A DNA stretch of 64,000 nt, from assembly GCA_963663525.2 (NCBI GenBank), contig CAXXHC010000001.1:372001-436000 (forward strand). The letters are read 5' to 3'. Positions 32,010-42,008 of the stretch are shown piece after piece. The notes beneath the pieces are model-generated. The model did no database searches and was not told the DNA's origin. It was given only the letters and a program-made list of their open reading frames with translations. Made by a program: the position numbers and the translations under genes. Position 1 is the first letter of the stretch, and the number at the start of each line of letters is the position of its first letter. The DNA is from G963663525 sp963663525 (lineage in GTDB: Bacteria; Myxococcota_A; SURF-8; G963663525).

Positions 32010-33431
32010 ATGACGAAGGACGCCAAAACCAGCTTGTTTCCCCAAGCCGCCCAGGACGAGATGCTGGCGACGATCAAGGTCGGCGGCGGTCGCAACTGGG
32101 TACATCCCCTGACGAGCCAGGGACGGTTTTTGCGACTTCGACAAATCCTCGGACTGGCGTTGATCTCATTTTTCCTCGTGGCACCCCATTTTACGATCGG
32201 CGGGAAACCGTTGGTGTTTTTTCACCTCGCCAGGCAGCAGTTTTCGGTGTTCGGGGCGACGTTCCACCCCACGGACAACCTGCTCCTGATGATGGTCGGG
32301 CTGTCGGTGATCTGGACGGTGTTCGTCGTCACGGCGGTATTCGGTCGGGTCTGGTGTGGATTCCTGTGCCCTCAGCCGGTATATATGGAGTTCATCTACC
32401 GCCCTTTGGAACATTTTTTCGAGGGTCCACCCCACCTGCGCAAACGCCGTGAAGCACAACCGCCCGACACTTCCTCCCGAATACGCAAAATCTTGAAACT
32501 TCTGGCCTTTTTCGCTTTCAGCACGTTTCTGGCACACACGTTCGTGGCATATTTCATTGGCTGGGACGAGCTGGCGGCGTTGGTCGGCACGAACCCCGCC
32601 GCGCACAAGAGCGTTTTTTTCGCCGTGGCTTTTACTTCGGCGCTGATCCTCTTCGATTTCACCTATTTCCGCGAACAGATGTGCACCGTCACCTGCCCTT
32701 ACGGGCGATTGCAGACGCTGCTCTACGACAAAGACACTCGTCTCGTCGGCTACGACCCCGCGCGCGGGGAGCCGCGCGGCGCGATTCGCCTTTGGGACAA
32801 AACCGAGGGGGCTGACGGAGGCGACTGCATCGACTGCACCCGCTGCGTGAAAACCTGCCCCACCGGCATCGACATCCGACGCGGCCTGCAAATGGAATGC
32901 ATCGGCTGCGCCCAGTGCATCGATGCTTGCGACGACGTGATGCAGCGCATCGGCAGGCCGAAAGGCTTGATCGGCTACACCTCTTTGCGGGAACTCGACG
33001 GCGGCACGGCGCGGCGCTTTCGTCCTCGCGTGGTGCTGTATGCCCTCGTATCTCTCGTGATTTACTCGACTTTCGCCTCTCTGCTGCTGTTTCGCGCACC
33101 GGCGGAAGTCCAGTTGATGCGCACCGGGCGGGACGTGTACAAGGTGCTGCCCACCGGGGAGGTGGCGAACCAGCTTCTCGTGCACCTGACCAACCGCACG
33201 GACGAGCCGCAAAGCTTCGAGTTGGAGTTGCTGGAGCCGAAAGACGCCCGGCTTTCCGTGAGTATTTCCCCCTTCGTGCTCGATGCCCAGGCCCACGATT
33301 CGTTGAACCTCGTGGTGACGATGAAGCGGGACGCCTTCGCCAACGGACGAAAACAGGCCGTTTTCAGGGTAACGTCCGACCGGGGGCTGGATCTTACGAA
33401 AGAATTTCTGTTGCTGGGACCGTACCGTTGA
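32010..33431 (+). CDS. ccoG: cbb3 oxidase assembly protein CcoG (RdxA/FixG)
   Basis: A 473-residue membrane ferredoxin. The N-terminal half has about five spans with GRVWCGFLCPQPVYMEFIYR (the conserved CxxxCP). The middle holds two [4Fe-4S] motifs, CIDCTRCVKTCPTG and CIGCAQCIDAC (about 273-306). The C-terminal 120 residues are a periplasmic immunoglobulin-like domain (VHLTNRTDEPQSFELELLEP). CcoG reduces copper for insertion into CcoN. The start at 32010 is chosen because upstream in-frame codons overlap ccoP. Confidence 0.93.
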   Translation: MTKDAKTSLFPQAAQDEMLATIKVGGGRNWVHPLTSQGRFLRLRQILGLALISFFLVAPHFTIGGKPLVFFHLARQQFSVFGATFHPTDNLLLMMVGLSVIWTVFVVTAVFGRVWCGFLCPQPVYMEFIYRPLEHFFEGPPHLRKRREAQPPDTSSRIRKILKLLAFFAFSTFLAHTFVAYFIGWDELAALVGTNPAAHKSVFFAVAFTSALILFDFTYFREQMCTVTCPYGRLQTLLYDKDTRLVGYDPARGEPRGAIRLWDKTEGADGGDCIDCTRCVKTCPTGIDIRRGLQMECIGCAQCIDACDDVMQRIGRPKGLIGYTSLRELDGGTARRFRPRVVLYALVSLVIYSTFASLLLFRAPAEVQLMRTGRDVYKVLPTGEVANQLLVHLTNRTDEPQSFELELLEPKDARLSVSISPFVLDAQAHDSLNLVVTMKRDAFANGRKQAVFRVTSDRGLDLTKEFLLLGPYR

Positions 33432-33439
33432 GGATCGCC

Positions 33440-33979
33440 ATGGACGACGCGCGCGACATCAAAACCTTTCGCCAATGGCTCTCGTACTATCGCTGGCCGG
33501 TGGGGCTGACGCTGGCGCTCGTCGCCGTGGTCGTCGTGCAGGGAACGATGGTGTATTTAGCGCTCCATTCCGGTGTAGTGCTGCCCGAAGAGAATTATTA
33601 CGAAAAAGCGGTGGCCTGGGACGACGAACTCGCCTTGCGCGAGGTCGGACGCCAGCTTGGCTGGAACCTGGGTTTCGTGCTTCCCAGTGGGCCGCAATAC
33701 CTGCGAGGGATGCCCTGGCCGGTGGATCTGATCGTCACGGATGAAAAAAAGCGCCCCGTCACGGGACTTACGGGAGAGGTTCGCACGATTCGTGCGGCGG
33801 ATACGAGGATGAACGGCCACGGGCAGTTGATCGAATTGCCGCACGATCCCGGCCATTACCGGGTGATGCTGACCTTTCCCGCGTTCGGACTGTGGCAGGT
33901 GGATGTGAAGGCGAAGCGGGGCGATCTCGAATTTCTCGATACCCGCCGTATCGAGGTATCTCAAGGCTCGGAGTCGTAA
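33440..33979 (+). CDS. ccoH: FixH/CcoH-like oxidase assembly protein
   Basis: A 179-residue protein with one N-terminal span (WPVGLTLALVAVVVVQGTMVYLAL shown in part) and the conserved EENYYEKAVAWDDELA motif that marks FixH. A periplasmic beta-sandwich follows (LIVTDEKKRPVTGL..., HDPGHYRVMLTFPAFGLWQV). CcoH stabilises newly made cbb3 oxidase. The ATG at 33440 lies eight bases after ccoG, and ccoI begins three bases after its stop. Confidence 0.85.
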   Translation: MDDARDIKTFRQWLSYYRWPVGLTLALVAVVVVQGTMVYLALHSGVVLPEENYYEKAVAWDDELALREVGRQLGWNLGFVLPSGPQYLRGMPWPVDLIVTDEKKRPVTGLTGEVRTIRAADTRMNGHGQLIELPHDPGHYRVMLTFPAFGLWQVDVKAKRGDLEFLDTRRIEVSQGSES

Positions 33980-33982
33980 CGG

Positions 33983-36484
33983 ATGACGATGGCCCAAACA
34001 GCCCGACTGCACGACGACGCGCGGGTCAACGCGCGGTGCAGCCATTGCGGAACGCCGGTTCCTTCCGAGGAGTTGCGTCTCGGCGACGAGTTGCAGTTTT
34101 GTTGCAACGGCTGTCGCCACGTGTACGGCTTTCTACGCTCCGAAGGGCTGGACCGGAACTACTACCGGCTTCGTCGCGCCGATTCCCGCGAAAACGTCCC
34201 GGCGACGGTCACGGGGCGACGCTTTACCGATTTCGACAACGATATTTTCGAGAAAGCACACGTCGAAACGCTCGATTCCGGCCATAAACGCACCCGGCTT
34301 TTCCTGGAGGGCGTGCATTGCGCGGCCTGCGTCTGGCTGGTGGAAAGGCTGGGTGACGAGCACGAGGGAGTGGTCCGCCTGAGGCTGGATCTGCCACGAG
34401 CCACGGCGGAAATCGAGTGGAATCCGCAAGTTACGGCGCTTTCCGCCATCGCCCGGCGTCTCGACGCCTACGGCTACGCCCCGCACGCCGTGCAATCCGG
34501 CGGTGTGGCCGATCTTCGCCGACGCGAGGAACGCGGCCTGCTGGTGCGTCTCGGAGTGGCGGCGGCCTGCGCGATGAACATCATGCTGATCGAGGTGGCG
34601 TTGTACGCCGGAGAATACGAAGGCATCGCCCCGCATTTTCGGGAGTTTTTCTCCTGGGTGAGTTTTTTGCTCTGCCTGCCGGTCGTGTTCTATGCGGCGC
34701 TGCCGTTTTTCTCCGCCGCGCTGGCCGGGTTGAAAAACCGTTTCCCCCACATGGACCTGCCGATATCGCTTGGAATTTCAAGCGGTTTCATTTACAGCAC
34801 GGTTTCCGTGCTTTCCGGCGAAGGACCGATCTACTTCGATTCGACCTCCGCGCTGGTTGCCCTTTTGCTGGCCGGGCGCTACGTGCAGCAGCGCTCGCAA
34901 CGGGCAGCGGTCGAATTATCCGAGCGGATGCAGCACGCCGGAAGGGCGGAATTCGCCCGAAAACGCAACGAAAACGGGACGTTCGAGGAAGTCCCGCCCG
35001 AAGCGCTCGTTGCCGGAGATCTGGTGGAGGTGCTTTCCGGGGATACGCTTCCCGCCGACGGAAATGTCGTCGAAGGTCGAAGCAGCCTCGATGCCTCGAT
35101 CCTCACCGGCGAATCCCGCCCAGTGCGCGTGGAAGCCGGGGCCGAGGTCGTCGCCGGAGCGGTGAACCTCGGCGGGCGGCTTATTGTGCGGGTGGACGCC
35201 GAGGGCGAACGCACCCGCTTGGGACGCCTGATGAAGCTCGTCGAAGAGGCATCGGGACGGCGGGCGAAGATCGTCGCCACGGCGGACGTCGTGAGCCGCT
35301 ATTTCGTCTCCGCAGTCCTGGTGCTCGCGGCGTTGACCGCCGCCATCTGGCTGGTTCGCGACCCGGCGCGGGCGATGGAACACGTCATCGCGCTGTTGGT
35401 CGTCACCTGCCCCTGCGCCCTGGGGCTCGCCACGCCGGTGGCGATCTCCGTAGCGCTGGCGCGCGCCGCGAAGACCGGAATTTACATCAAGGATGCCGAC
35501 GTTTTAGAGCGCCTGCGCCGGGTGGATCGCGCGGCCTTCGACAAAACCGGCACGTTGACCGGCGGTCGTCTGGAACTCGTCCACTGGGACGGCGACGACG
35601 CCACCGCCCGGCTGGCTTTCGCGGTCGAGCGGCAATCCTCGCATCCGCTGGCGCGTGCCTTGCGCAGTCGTTTTCGTGCGTTGGAAACCTCCATTCCGGA
35701 AGCCGATTCCGTGGAGGAACGTCTTGGGCGCGGCATCGAAGGCCGGGTTGAACGTACCCGCGTAGCGCTCGGAAATGCAAACTACCTGGAATCGTTAGGG
35801 ATTTCCGTGACGGAGGCGTGGCGCTCGAAGGCCGACGATCTGGCCGAACGAGCCTGGACGCCGGTATTCGTCGCCGTGGACGGGCAGGTCTGCGCCCTGG
35901 CGGGATTCGCCGACCCGTTGCGCCCCGAAGCGAAGGAGTTCCTTGAAAAATTGAGAAAAAAAGGCTGGGCGCTGCACCTGTTTTCGGGAGATTCCCCCCC
36001 CGTCGCCTCGACGGTGGGTCGTCTGCTCGGCTTCGGGGAACGCGAGATCCGGGGCGGCGTCTCGCCCGAAGACAAACACGACCTCGTGCGTACTTTGAAG
36101 CAGGAAGCCCGAAAAAACGGCAACCGCGTGCTGATGATCGGAGACGGCGTGAACGACGCAGCCGCGCTCGCCGAAGCCGATGTGGGAATCGCGGTGCAGG
36201 GCGGAAGCGGGGCGAGCATCGGAGCCGCACACGTGACGCTGACCCAACCCGGCCTCGAACCGGTGGCGGAACTCCTCGATGGATCGCGCCGCACCCTGCG
36301 TATTATCTATCGCAACTTGTTGTTTTCATTGGGATATAACCTTGTCTGCGCCACGCTCGCGATGATGGGCAAGATCGATCCGCTGGCCGCCGCCGTGCTG
36401 ATGCCGATCAGTTCGTTGACGGTGATTTCATACGGCGTGCTGGGGCGTTCGTTCGGAACACGGCGACGCGCGGCGTCGGCGTGA
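33983..36484 (+). CDS. ccoI: Copper-exporting P1B-type ATPase for cbb3 assembly (CcoI/FixI)
   Basis: An 833-residue P-type ATPase that moves copper across the inner membrane for oxidase maturation. In order: an N-terminal cysteine-rich segment CSHCGTPVP...FCCNGCRHVYG (residues about 14-45), a heavy-metal-associated domain with C113-AA-C116, membrane spans, the actuator TGES loop (SILTGESRPV), the ion-channel motif C476-P-C478, the phosphorylation site DKTGTLTGG (D520), SSHPLARAL for nucleotide binding, and the GDGVNDAAALAEADVGIAV hinge. The Cys-rich N-terminal extension before the HMA is typical of FixI. Its position between ccoH and ccoS fits the ccoGHIS order. Confidence 0.96.
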   Translation: MTMAQTARLHDDARVNARCSHCGTPVPSEELRLGDELQFCCNGCRHVYGFLRSEGLDRNYYRLRRADSRENVPATVTGRRFTDFDNDIFEKAHVETLDSGHKRTRLFLEGVHCAACVWLVERLGDEHEGVVRLRLDLPRATAEIEWNPQVTALSAIARRLDAYGYAPHAVQSGGVADLRRREERGLLVRLGVAAACAMNIMLIEVALYAGEYEGIAPHFREFFSWVSFLLCLPVVFYAALPFFSAALAGLKNRFPHMDLPISLGISSGFIYSTVSVLSGEGPIYFDSTSALVALLLAGRYVQQRSQRAAVELSERMQHAGRAEFARKRNENGTFEEVPPEALVAGDLVEVLSGDTLPADGNVVEGRSSLDASILTGESRPVRVEAGAEVVAGAVNLGGRLIVRVDAEGERTRLGRLMKLVEEASGRRAKIVATADVVSRYFVSAVLVLAALTAAIWLVRDPARAMEHVIALLVVTCPCALGLATPVAISVALARAAKTGIYIKDADVLERLRRVDRAAFDKTGTLTGGRLELVHWDGDDATARLAFAVERQSSHPLARALRSRFRALETSIPEADSVEERLGRGIEGRVERTRVALGNANYLESLGISVTEAWRSKADDLAERAWTPVFVAVDGQVCALAGFADPLRPEAKEFLEKLRKKGWALHLFSGDSPPVASTVGRLLGFGEREIRGGVSPEDKHDLVRTLKQEARKNGNRVLMIGDGVNDAAALAEADVGIAVQGGSGASIGAAHVTLTQPGLEPVAELLDGSRRTLRIIYRNLLFSLGYNLVCATLAMMGKIDPLAAAVLMPISSLTVISYGVLGRSFGTRRRAASA

Positions 36485-36496
36485 AAGGATTTTAAG

Positions 36497-36712
36497 ATGG
36501 AAGTCGTGTTTTTCCTGTTGCCGATGAGCCTGCTTCTGGTGGGGGGCTTCGTCGCGCTGTTTCACTGGTCGGTGCGTTCCGGGCAGTTCGACGACATGGA
36601 AACCCCCGCGATACGGATGCTGTTCGACGACGAGGAAGACGCGAAACTGCAAAATCGTCAAAAAGTGGAAGAAAATGCGCCGAATCGCGCCGAAACGGCG
36701 GAAGGTCGGTGA
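36497..36712 (+). CDS. ccoS: cbb3 oxidase maturation protein CcoS
   Basis: A 71-residue protein: one N-terminal span, LLLVGGFVALFHWSVRSGQF, then DDMETPAIRMLFDDE, the family signature. Required for cofactor insertion into CcoN. Preceded by a weak GGATTTTAAG stretch and followed closely by actA. Confidence 0.9.
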   Translation: MEVVFFLLPMSLLLVGGFVALFHWSVRSGQFDDMETPAIRMLFDDEEDAKLQNRQKVEENAPNRAETAEGR

Positions 36713-36750
36713 TACACGGAATGTACAATCGTTGGAGACACAGAGGTTCG

Positions 36751-37356
36751 ATGAAATTCACACGAAAACACCACGGATTGGGAAAAGCCGCCTGGAGCCG
36801 CACCGTGCTGCTCGCACTGCTTTTTCTATGGGGAACGGCGGGTTGCGCCGATCCTCGCGAGGGCTACGAGCCGTATCAGCCGATCAAGTTCAATCACAAA
36901 CTGATGGCTGGCGAGCCGCAATGGGTCACTGGCGAAAAGGGCGAGAAGACCAACAATGGCGGCTGGGGCATTCCCTGCCGGTACTGCCACACGATGGTGG
37001 ACAAGGGCCGGCAGGCCGGGATTCCCTCGGAAAACATCTGCATGAACTGCCACTCGGTGGTGGGCCAGAACCTCGAATGGGTGCTCAAACTCAAGGAATA
37101 CTACGACGCGAACCGCCCCATCGAGTGGGTCAAGGTCCACGACCTTCCCGACTTCGTGTACTTCAATCACGCCGCCCACATGACCGCCATGAGCGACGAA
37201 GGAAAGCAGAAGGTGGACTGCGTGGACTGTCACGGTGAGGTGGAAAAGGACGAACTCGTCCGGGTGCAGAACGCCTTCAACATGGGCTGGTGCCTGGACT
37301 GCCACTGGAAAGACGACATGCAAGGTCCGTTCGATTGCATCATCTGCCATCGCTAG
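36751..37356 (+). CDS. actA: Alternative complex III subunit ActA, pentaheme cytochrome c lipoprotein
   Basis: A 201-residue protein; ATG at 36751 with CAGAGG upstream (GTG 36709 and ATG 36721 are in-frame alternatives). A signal peptide ends in the lipobox GTAGC. Five c-type heme sites are visible: CRYCH, CMNCH, CVDCH, CLDCH and CIICH, with many further histidines as axial ligands. ActA is the electron-carrying periplasmic subunit of alternative complex III, which oxidises quinol in place of the bc1 complex. It starts the act operon directly after ccoS. Confidence 0.9.
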   Translation: MKFTRKHHGLGKAAWSRTVLLALLFLWGTAGCADPREGYEPYQPIKFNHKLMAGEPQWVTGEKGEKTNNGGWGIPCRYCHTMVDKGRQAGIPSENICMNCHSVVGQNLEWVLKLKEYYDANRPIEWVKVHDLPDFVYFNHAAHMTAMSDEGKQKVDCVDCHGEVEKDELVRVQNAFNMGWCLDCHWKDDMQGPFDCIICHR

Positions 37357-37377
37357 ATCGAGATCGAGGAAGACGAT

Positions 37378-40300
37378 ATGCCCAAGCATCCCGACAATCA
37401 CGAACCCGCAAAACCTATCGATTTCACTGAGGAAATCGTACATCGGGTCGAATTTCCCGACGGCAGCGAGCCGCTGGCGCTCGATCGCCGCGAGTTTTTC
37501 CGCATGGCCGGGGCCGCCTCTGCTGCCGTGGCGCTGGCCACCACCGGCTGCCAGATCCCGACGGAACCGATCGTGCCCTACGTCAACCGCCCGGAAGAAC
37601 AGCGGAAAATCGGCAAACCGATGTTTTACGCCACCACGCTGGGGAACATTCCGGCGCTGGTGCGCACACGGGAGGGACGGCCCATCCTCGTGGAAGGCAA
37701 CCCCTCCCATCCACGCATCCAAACCCCGAACCTTCGTGCCCAGGCGGCGGTGCTCGACCTCTACGACCCGGACCGCGCCACGGGGCCGCTTTCGGTCCGG
37801 CGTTCGAAAGGCTTGCCGAAACCGGTCGGCTGGGAAGTTCTGACGAAAAAAGCCACCGACGCGTTGCAGGAAAGCCGGGGAAAAATCGCCCTGTTGACAA
37901 GCTACGAGGGCGGACCCGCCACCCAGGATGTACTGAAGGAGTTTTCCAAGGCTTTCGATGCAAAGATTTTCCACGTCTCCCCGCTTGAAAACGACCGCGA
38001 AACGCTGGCTTGGAAAAGCTGCTTCGGCGAGGTTCCCAAGCCGCTGCCTCGTTTCGACAAGGCGGAACTCGTGGTGGGTTTCGGCGCGGAATTTCTCGAC
38101 TTTCCCGAAAACGGTATGGATGCGGACTACGCCGAGCGTCGCGACCCCGAAAAGCGCAAGAATACACTCGGACGCCTGATCGCGTTCGAGGGGCGTTTGT
38201 CGCTGACCGGGGCCAATGCGGACGAGCGCATCCGCCTGCGACCTTCCCACATGGCGGCGGCGGCGCTGGCGCTGGCGCACGAAATCATTATGGTTCGGCG
38301 TATCGGCCCTGCGGCTTCGCTGGAAAACGTGCGGGAAACGCTTGCGCCCTTTGCCGTGGAAAACGTCGCGAGAACCACGGGCGTCGAGGCGAAAACATTC
38401 AAGCGCATCGCCGATGAGCTGGTGCGGAAACAGGGGAAAAGCGTTGTAATTTCAGGGTCTACGGCGACATCCCAGGCGCACGGCGAGGCGCTGGAAACCG
38501 CCGTCGCACTGCTCAACTACACCTTGGGCAACTACCCGAAAACCTTCGACATTCGTTCCAACACGCCACTGCGTTCGGGAGGCGTAAAACGTCTCGAAAC
38601 CCTGGCGGACGAGTTGCGTGCCGGGCGCATCGACGTGCTTCTGGTTGCGGGCGCAAACCCGCTGTACGACGCCCCCGCCTCGTTGAATTTCGCCCAGGCG
38701 ATGCAAAAGGCGAAACTCGTGATTTCGTTCGCCGACCGCGTGGACGAAACCGCCCGCATGGCCGATTTCCTGGCGACCGCCAGCCACCCGTTGGAATCCT
38801 GGGGAGATGCCCGGACGGATGCCGGACTTTTCGGCGTCGTGCAGCCCTCGATCCGGCCCCTGTACGATACCCACGGCTGGCTGGACGTCTTGATTTCGTG
38901 GTCGGCGCTTGCCGGAGCGAAAGGGCCGCTCGCCGACGCCCACAAGGCGTCGCTCGACCACGTGATGCAAAAAGCGCTCGTGCACAATCCGGCCTATCAC
39001 TACGTGAAAACCTACTGGTCGGCCCGCTTTTTCACGGGACAGATCGACCAAGAGCAAGCCTGGCGGGACGTGCTGAAAAAAGGCTGGATCGACCTGGGCG
39101 GAACGCGCGCCCCCCTTCCCGCCTTTCGTGCTTCCGCGCTTGCAACCTTGCGAAATTACAAGCTTTCCGAGGGCAAAGGCCTGGAACTGGAGTGCTTCCC
39201 CAACCATGCGCTGTACGATGGCAGCCAGGGCAACAACGGGTGGCTTTTGGAGTTCCCGGACCCCATCAGCCGGGTGGCTTGGGGCGACTGGCTGGCCATG
39301 GCTCCGAGCCGCTTCGATGAAATGGGCCTCGAAAACGGGGATCTCGTCGAGGTTGCATTTAACGGAAGTTCCTGGAAACTCCCGGCTTTTCGTCAGGCGG
39401 GTATGCATCGGGACGTCCTCGCCGCCCCTTTGGGCTGGGGACGCAGCCACGCGGGGCAGATCGGCTCCGAGGTAGGGCGCAACCTGTTTCCCGCGCTCCA
39501 GGTGTCCGATGGCGCGCCGGTGCGTTCCGGCATTTCCGCAACCTTGAAAAAAGCCAATGGAAACGAGCCCTTGGCCATCTGTCAGGGCGGCGACGTCCTC
39601 GACCGGGTGCGGCGACCCCTGGTTCCCGTCGCCTCGCTTTCCTCATATCTGGCCGACCCGGCCTCCGGCACCGGACAGACTCCGGGGGGTGAGTCGATCT
39701 GGCCCAAGCACGAAAGCAAGGACATTCGCTGGGGGATGACCATCGACCTTTCGCGCTGCACCGGCTGCGGAAACTGCGTCGTCGCCTGCCAGGCCGAAAA
39801 CAACATTCCGGTGGTCGGAAAACGGGGCGTGCTCGATGGTCGGGAGATGTCCTGGATGCGCATCGACCGCTATTACGACGCGCCGGAAAAGAAAGGCGGC
39901 TGGGACGATTCGGTGTTCCAGGCGCCGCCGGAGGTCGTGGAGGAGCCGAAGACGCTGTTCCAGCCGATGCTGTGCCAGCATTGCGAAAACGCGCCCTGCG
40001 AGACGGTCTGCCCCTTCGTGGCGACGATGCACAGCGAGGACGGCCTGAACCAGCAGGTATACAACCGCTGCGTGGGCACCCGGTATTGCGCCAACAACTG
40101 TCCGTTCAAGGTGCGGCGCTTCAACTGGTTCGACTACCAGAAACCCCGCCCCAACCTGCTGTTCCAGGTGCTGATTCCCGAAATCAAGCGGCACGCCACG
40201 CTCAACGTGCGCGGAAAAATGCAGATGAAAAACAACCCGGAGGTGACGGTTCGTTACCGGGGCGTGATGGAAAAATGCTCGTTCTGTGTGCAACGCATCA

Positions 40301-40536
40301 TGGACGCGCGCGAAAAGGCGCGTCGGGAGGGACGAAAAGGGGAGTTGCGGGACGGCGAGGTCGTTCCCGCCTGTATGGCCGCCTGTCCTTCGAAGGCCAT
40401 CGTCTTCGGCAACGTCCTGGATTCCGCCTCGAACGTCTCGCGCACGGGAAAAAGCCCGCGCGCCATGAAAATCCTGGAAATTACGAACGTCATTCCGTCC
40501 ATCGCCTATCTGACGAAGGTCCGCAATGAAAAGTGA
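37378..40536 (+). CDS. actB: Alternative complex III subunit ActB (molybdopterin-like plus Fe-S domains)
   Basis: A 1052-residue periplasmic subunit. A twin-arginine type signal (DRREFFRMAGAASAAVALA) ends near a Cys (ATTGC). Residues about 80-740 form the molybdopterin-oxidoreductase-like half, which in this family carries no molybdenum. The C-terminal half is a four-cluster ferredoxin domain with CTGCGNCVVACQAENN, CQHCENAPCETVCPF, CVGTRYCANNCPFKVRRFNW and CSFCVQRIMDAREKAR...CMAACP. ActB passes electrons from the quinol site toward the heme subunits. Its stop overlaps the ActC start. Confidence 0.94.
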   Translation: MPKHPDNHEPAKPIDFTEEIVHRVEFPDGSEPLALDRREFFRMAGAASAAVALATTGCQIPTEPIVPYVNRPEEQRKIGKPMFYATTLGNIPALVRTREGRPILVEGNPSHPRIQTPNLRAQAAVLDLYDPDRATGPLSVRRSKGLPKPVGWEVLTKKATDALQESRGKIALLTSYEGGPATQDVLKEFSKAFDAKIFHVSPLENDRETLAWKSCFGEVPKPLPRFDKAELVVGFGAEFLDFPENGMDADYAERRDPEKRKNTLGRLIAFEGRLSLTGANADERIRLRPSHMAAAALALAHEIIMVRRIGPAASLENVRETLAPFAVENVARTTGVEAKTFKRIADELVRKQGKSVVISGSTATSQAHGEALETAVALLNYTLGNYPKTFDIRSNTPLRSGGVKRLETLADELRAGRIDVLLVAGANPLYDAPASLNFAQAMQKAKLVISFADRVDETARMADFLATASHPLESWGDARTDAGLFGVVQPSIRPLYDTHGWLDVLISWSALAGAKGPLADAHKASLDHVMQKALVHNPAYHYVKTYWSARFFTGQIDQEQAWRDVLKKGWIDLGGTRAPLPAFRASALATLRNYKLSEGKGLELECFPNHALYDGSQGNNGWLLEFPDPISRVAWGDWLAMAPSRFDEMGLENGDLVEVAFNGSSWKLPAFRQAGMHRDVLAAPLGWGRSHAGQIGSEVGRNLFPALQVSDGAPVRSGISATLKKANGNEPLAICQGGDVLDRVRRPLVPVASLSSYLADPASGTGQTPGGESIWPKHESKDIRWGMTIDLSRCTGCGNCVVACQAENNIPVVGKRGVLDGREMSWMRIDRYYDAPEKKGGWDDSVFQAPPEVVEEPKTLFQPMLCQHCENAPCETVCPFVATMHSEDGLNQQVYNRCVGTRYCANNCPFKVRRFNWFDYQKPRPNLLFQVLIPEIKRHATLNVRGKMQMKNNPEVTVRYRGVMEKCSFCVQRIMDAREKARREGRKGELRDGEVVPACMAACPSKAIVFGNVLDSASNVSRTGKSPRAMKILEITNVIPSIAYLTKVRNEK

Positions 40537-42007
40537 AACCATGAAAAGTCCTTACGAAACCTTTGCCGGAGACAGCGACCTTCACGGCGTGCCGATCGCC
40601 GTGGAGGGCGTCGGACCCTTCGGCGGAAGCGAGTTGATCTCCGAACCGCTGGTCACGGGAAACAAAACCTACGCCGACGTGGATCGGGACATCGCCTTTC
40701 ACGTGGAGAATTTCCCGACGAGGCGCTGGTGGATCTGCTTTTTCATCGCAGGCAGCATGTTGGGACTGCTGCTGTTCTCGTTGGCGACGCTGTTCTACGT
40801 GGGAGAAGGTGTCGTCGGGATCAATCACCCGGTGGGCTGGGGTACGTTCATCGTCAACTTCGTCTTCTGGATCGGCATCGGCCATGCCGGAACGCTGATT
40901 TCCGCCGTGCTGTTCCTTTTCCGGCAGAAATGGCGCACGGCGATCAACCGTTCCGCCGAGGCGATGACGCTGTTTGCCGTGGCCTGCGCGGGAATTTTTC
41001 CCATCATCCACCTGGGGCGTCCTTGGTTCGCCTACTGGCTGATGCCCATTCCCAACGGGCGCGGCCCGCTGTGGATCAATTTCAACAGCGCGCTGGCCTG
41101 GGACATCTTCGCGATTTCGACCTACGGCACGATCTCGGCGGTTTTCTGGTATGTAGGGCTTCTGCCCGACCTCGCGACCATCCGCGACCGCGCCACCCAT
41201 CCGTGGCGGCGCAAGCTGTACCACTGGTTGTCTTTGGGCTGGACCGGCTCCAACCGCGCGTGGAAACATTACGAGGCGGCCTACCTGATTCTCGCCGCGC
41301 TGGCTACGCCGCTCGTGTTTTCGGTGCATACCATCGTCTCGTTCGACTTCGCCACCTCCATCATGCCCGGCTGGCATACGACGATCTTCCCGCCGTACTT
41401 CGTCATCGGGGCGATTTTCTCCGGTTTCGCGATGGTGCTGACGTTGATGGTCTTCATGCGCCAGGTCTTCAACCTGAAAAACTACATTACGATCAACCAC
41501 ATGGAGGCGATGGCGAAAATCATCATGCTCACGGGTATGCTGGTGGGATTGGCCTACTCGACGGAATTTTTCGTCGCATGGTACTCCGGCAGCGAATACG
41601 AGGGCTTCGTGTTCCGCAACCGCGCTTTCGGTCCCTACGGATGGTCGTACTTCATCATGTTCACCTGCAACGCGATCATTCCCCAGTTTTTCTGGATCAA
41701 GAAGATCCGCCGCAATCCCTATACGTTGCTCGTCATCGCGATCCTGGTCAACGTCGGCATGTGGTTCGAGCGCTACGTGATTATCGTCACCTCGCTGCAT
41801 CGCGACTTTCTGCCGTCGAGCTGGGGCATGTACCACATGACGTTCTTCGACTGGTCGATCCTCATCGGATCGTTCGGCCTGTTTTTCACCTTGTTCCTGC
41901 TGTTCGTCCGTTTCCTGCCGTCCATCGCCATGTCCGAAGTCAAAGGGGTGATGGACCCGGAGGTGGCCCGTTGCCGTCCGGAAGACGATGCAAGCGAGGA
42001 GGCGTGA
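40526..42007 (+). CDS. actC: Alternative complex III subunit ActC (NrfD-like quinol-binding membrane protein)
   Basis: A 493-residue membrane protein with about ten spans in the NrfD/PsrC fold (RWWICFFIAGSMLGLLLFS, TFIVNFVFWIGIGHAGTLIS, INHMEAMAKIIMLTGMLVGL and others). It provides a quinol site facing the periplasm and contacts ActB. The start overlaps actB by 11 bp. The interior TSIMPGWHTTIFPPYFVIGA and PxGWSYF segments are typical of the ActC/ActF pair. Confidence 0.93.
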   Translation: MKSETMKSPYETFAGDSDLHGVPIAVEGVGPFGGSELISEPLVTGNKTYADVDRDIAFHVENFPTRRWWICFFIAGSMLGLLLFSLATLFYVGEGVVGINHPVGWGTFIVNFVFWIGIGHAGTLISAVLFLFRQKWRTAINRSAEAMTLFAVACAGIFPIIHLGRPWFAYWLMPIPNGRGPLWINFNSALAWDIFAISTYGTISAVFWYVGLLPDLATIRDRATHPWRRKLYHWLSLGWTGSNRAWKHYEAAYLILAALATPLVFSVHTIVSFDFATSIMPGWHTTIFPPYFVIGAIFSGFAMVLTLMVFMRQVFNLKNYITINHMEAMAKIIMLTGMLVGLAYSTEFFVAWYSGSEYEGFVFRNRAFGPYGWSYFIMFTCNAIIPQFFWIKKIRRNPYTLLVIAILVNVGMWFERYVIIVTSLHRDFLPSSWGMYHMTFFDWSILIGSFGLFFTLFLLFVRFLPSIAMSEVKGVMDPEVARCRPEDDASEEA

Positions 42008-42008
42008 A

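Noticed and set aside
36709..36750. GTG 36709 or ATG 36721 as actA start
   Set aside because: They would put 10-14 extra basic residues before an already complete lipoprotein signal peptide; the ATG at 36751 has a good CAGAGG site.
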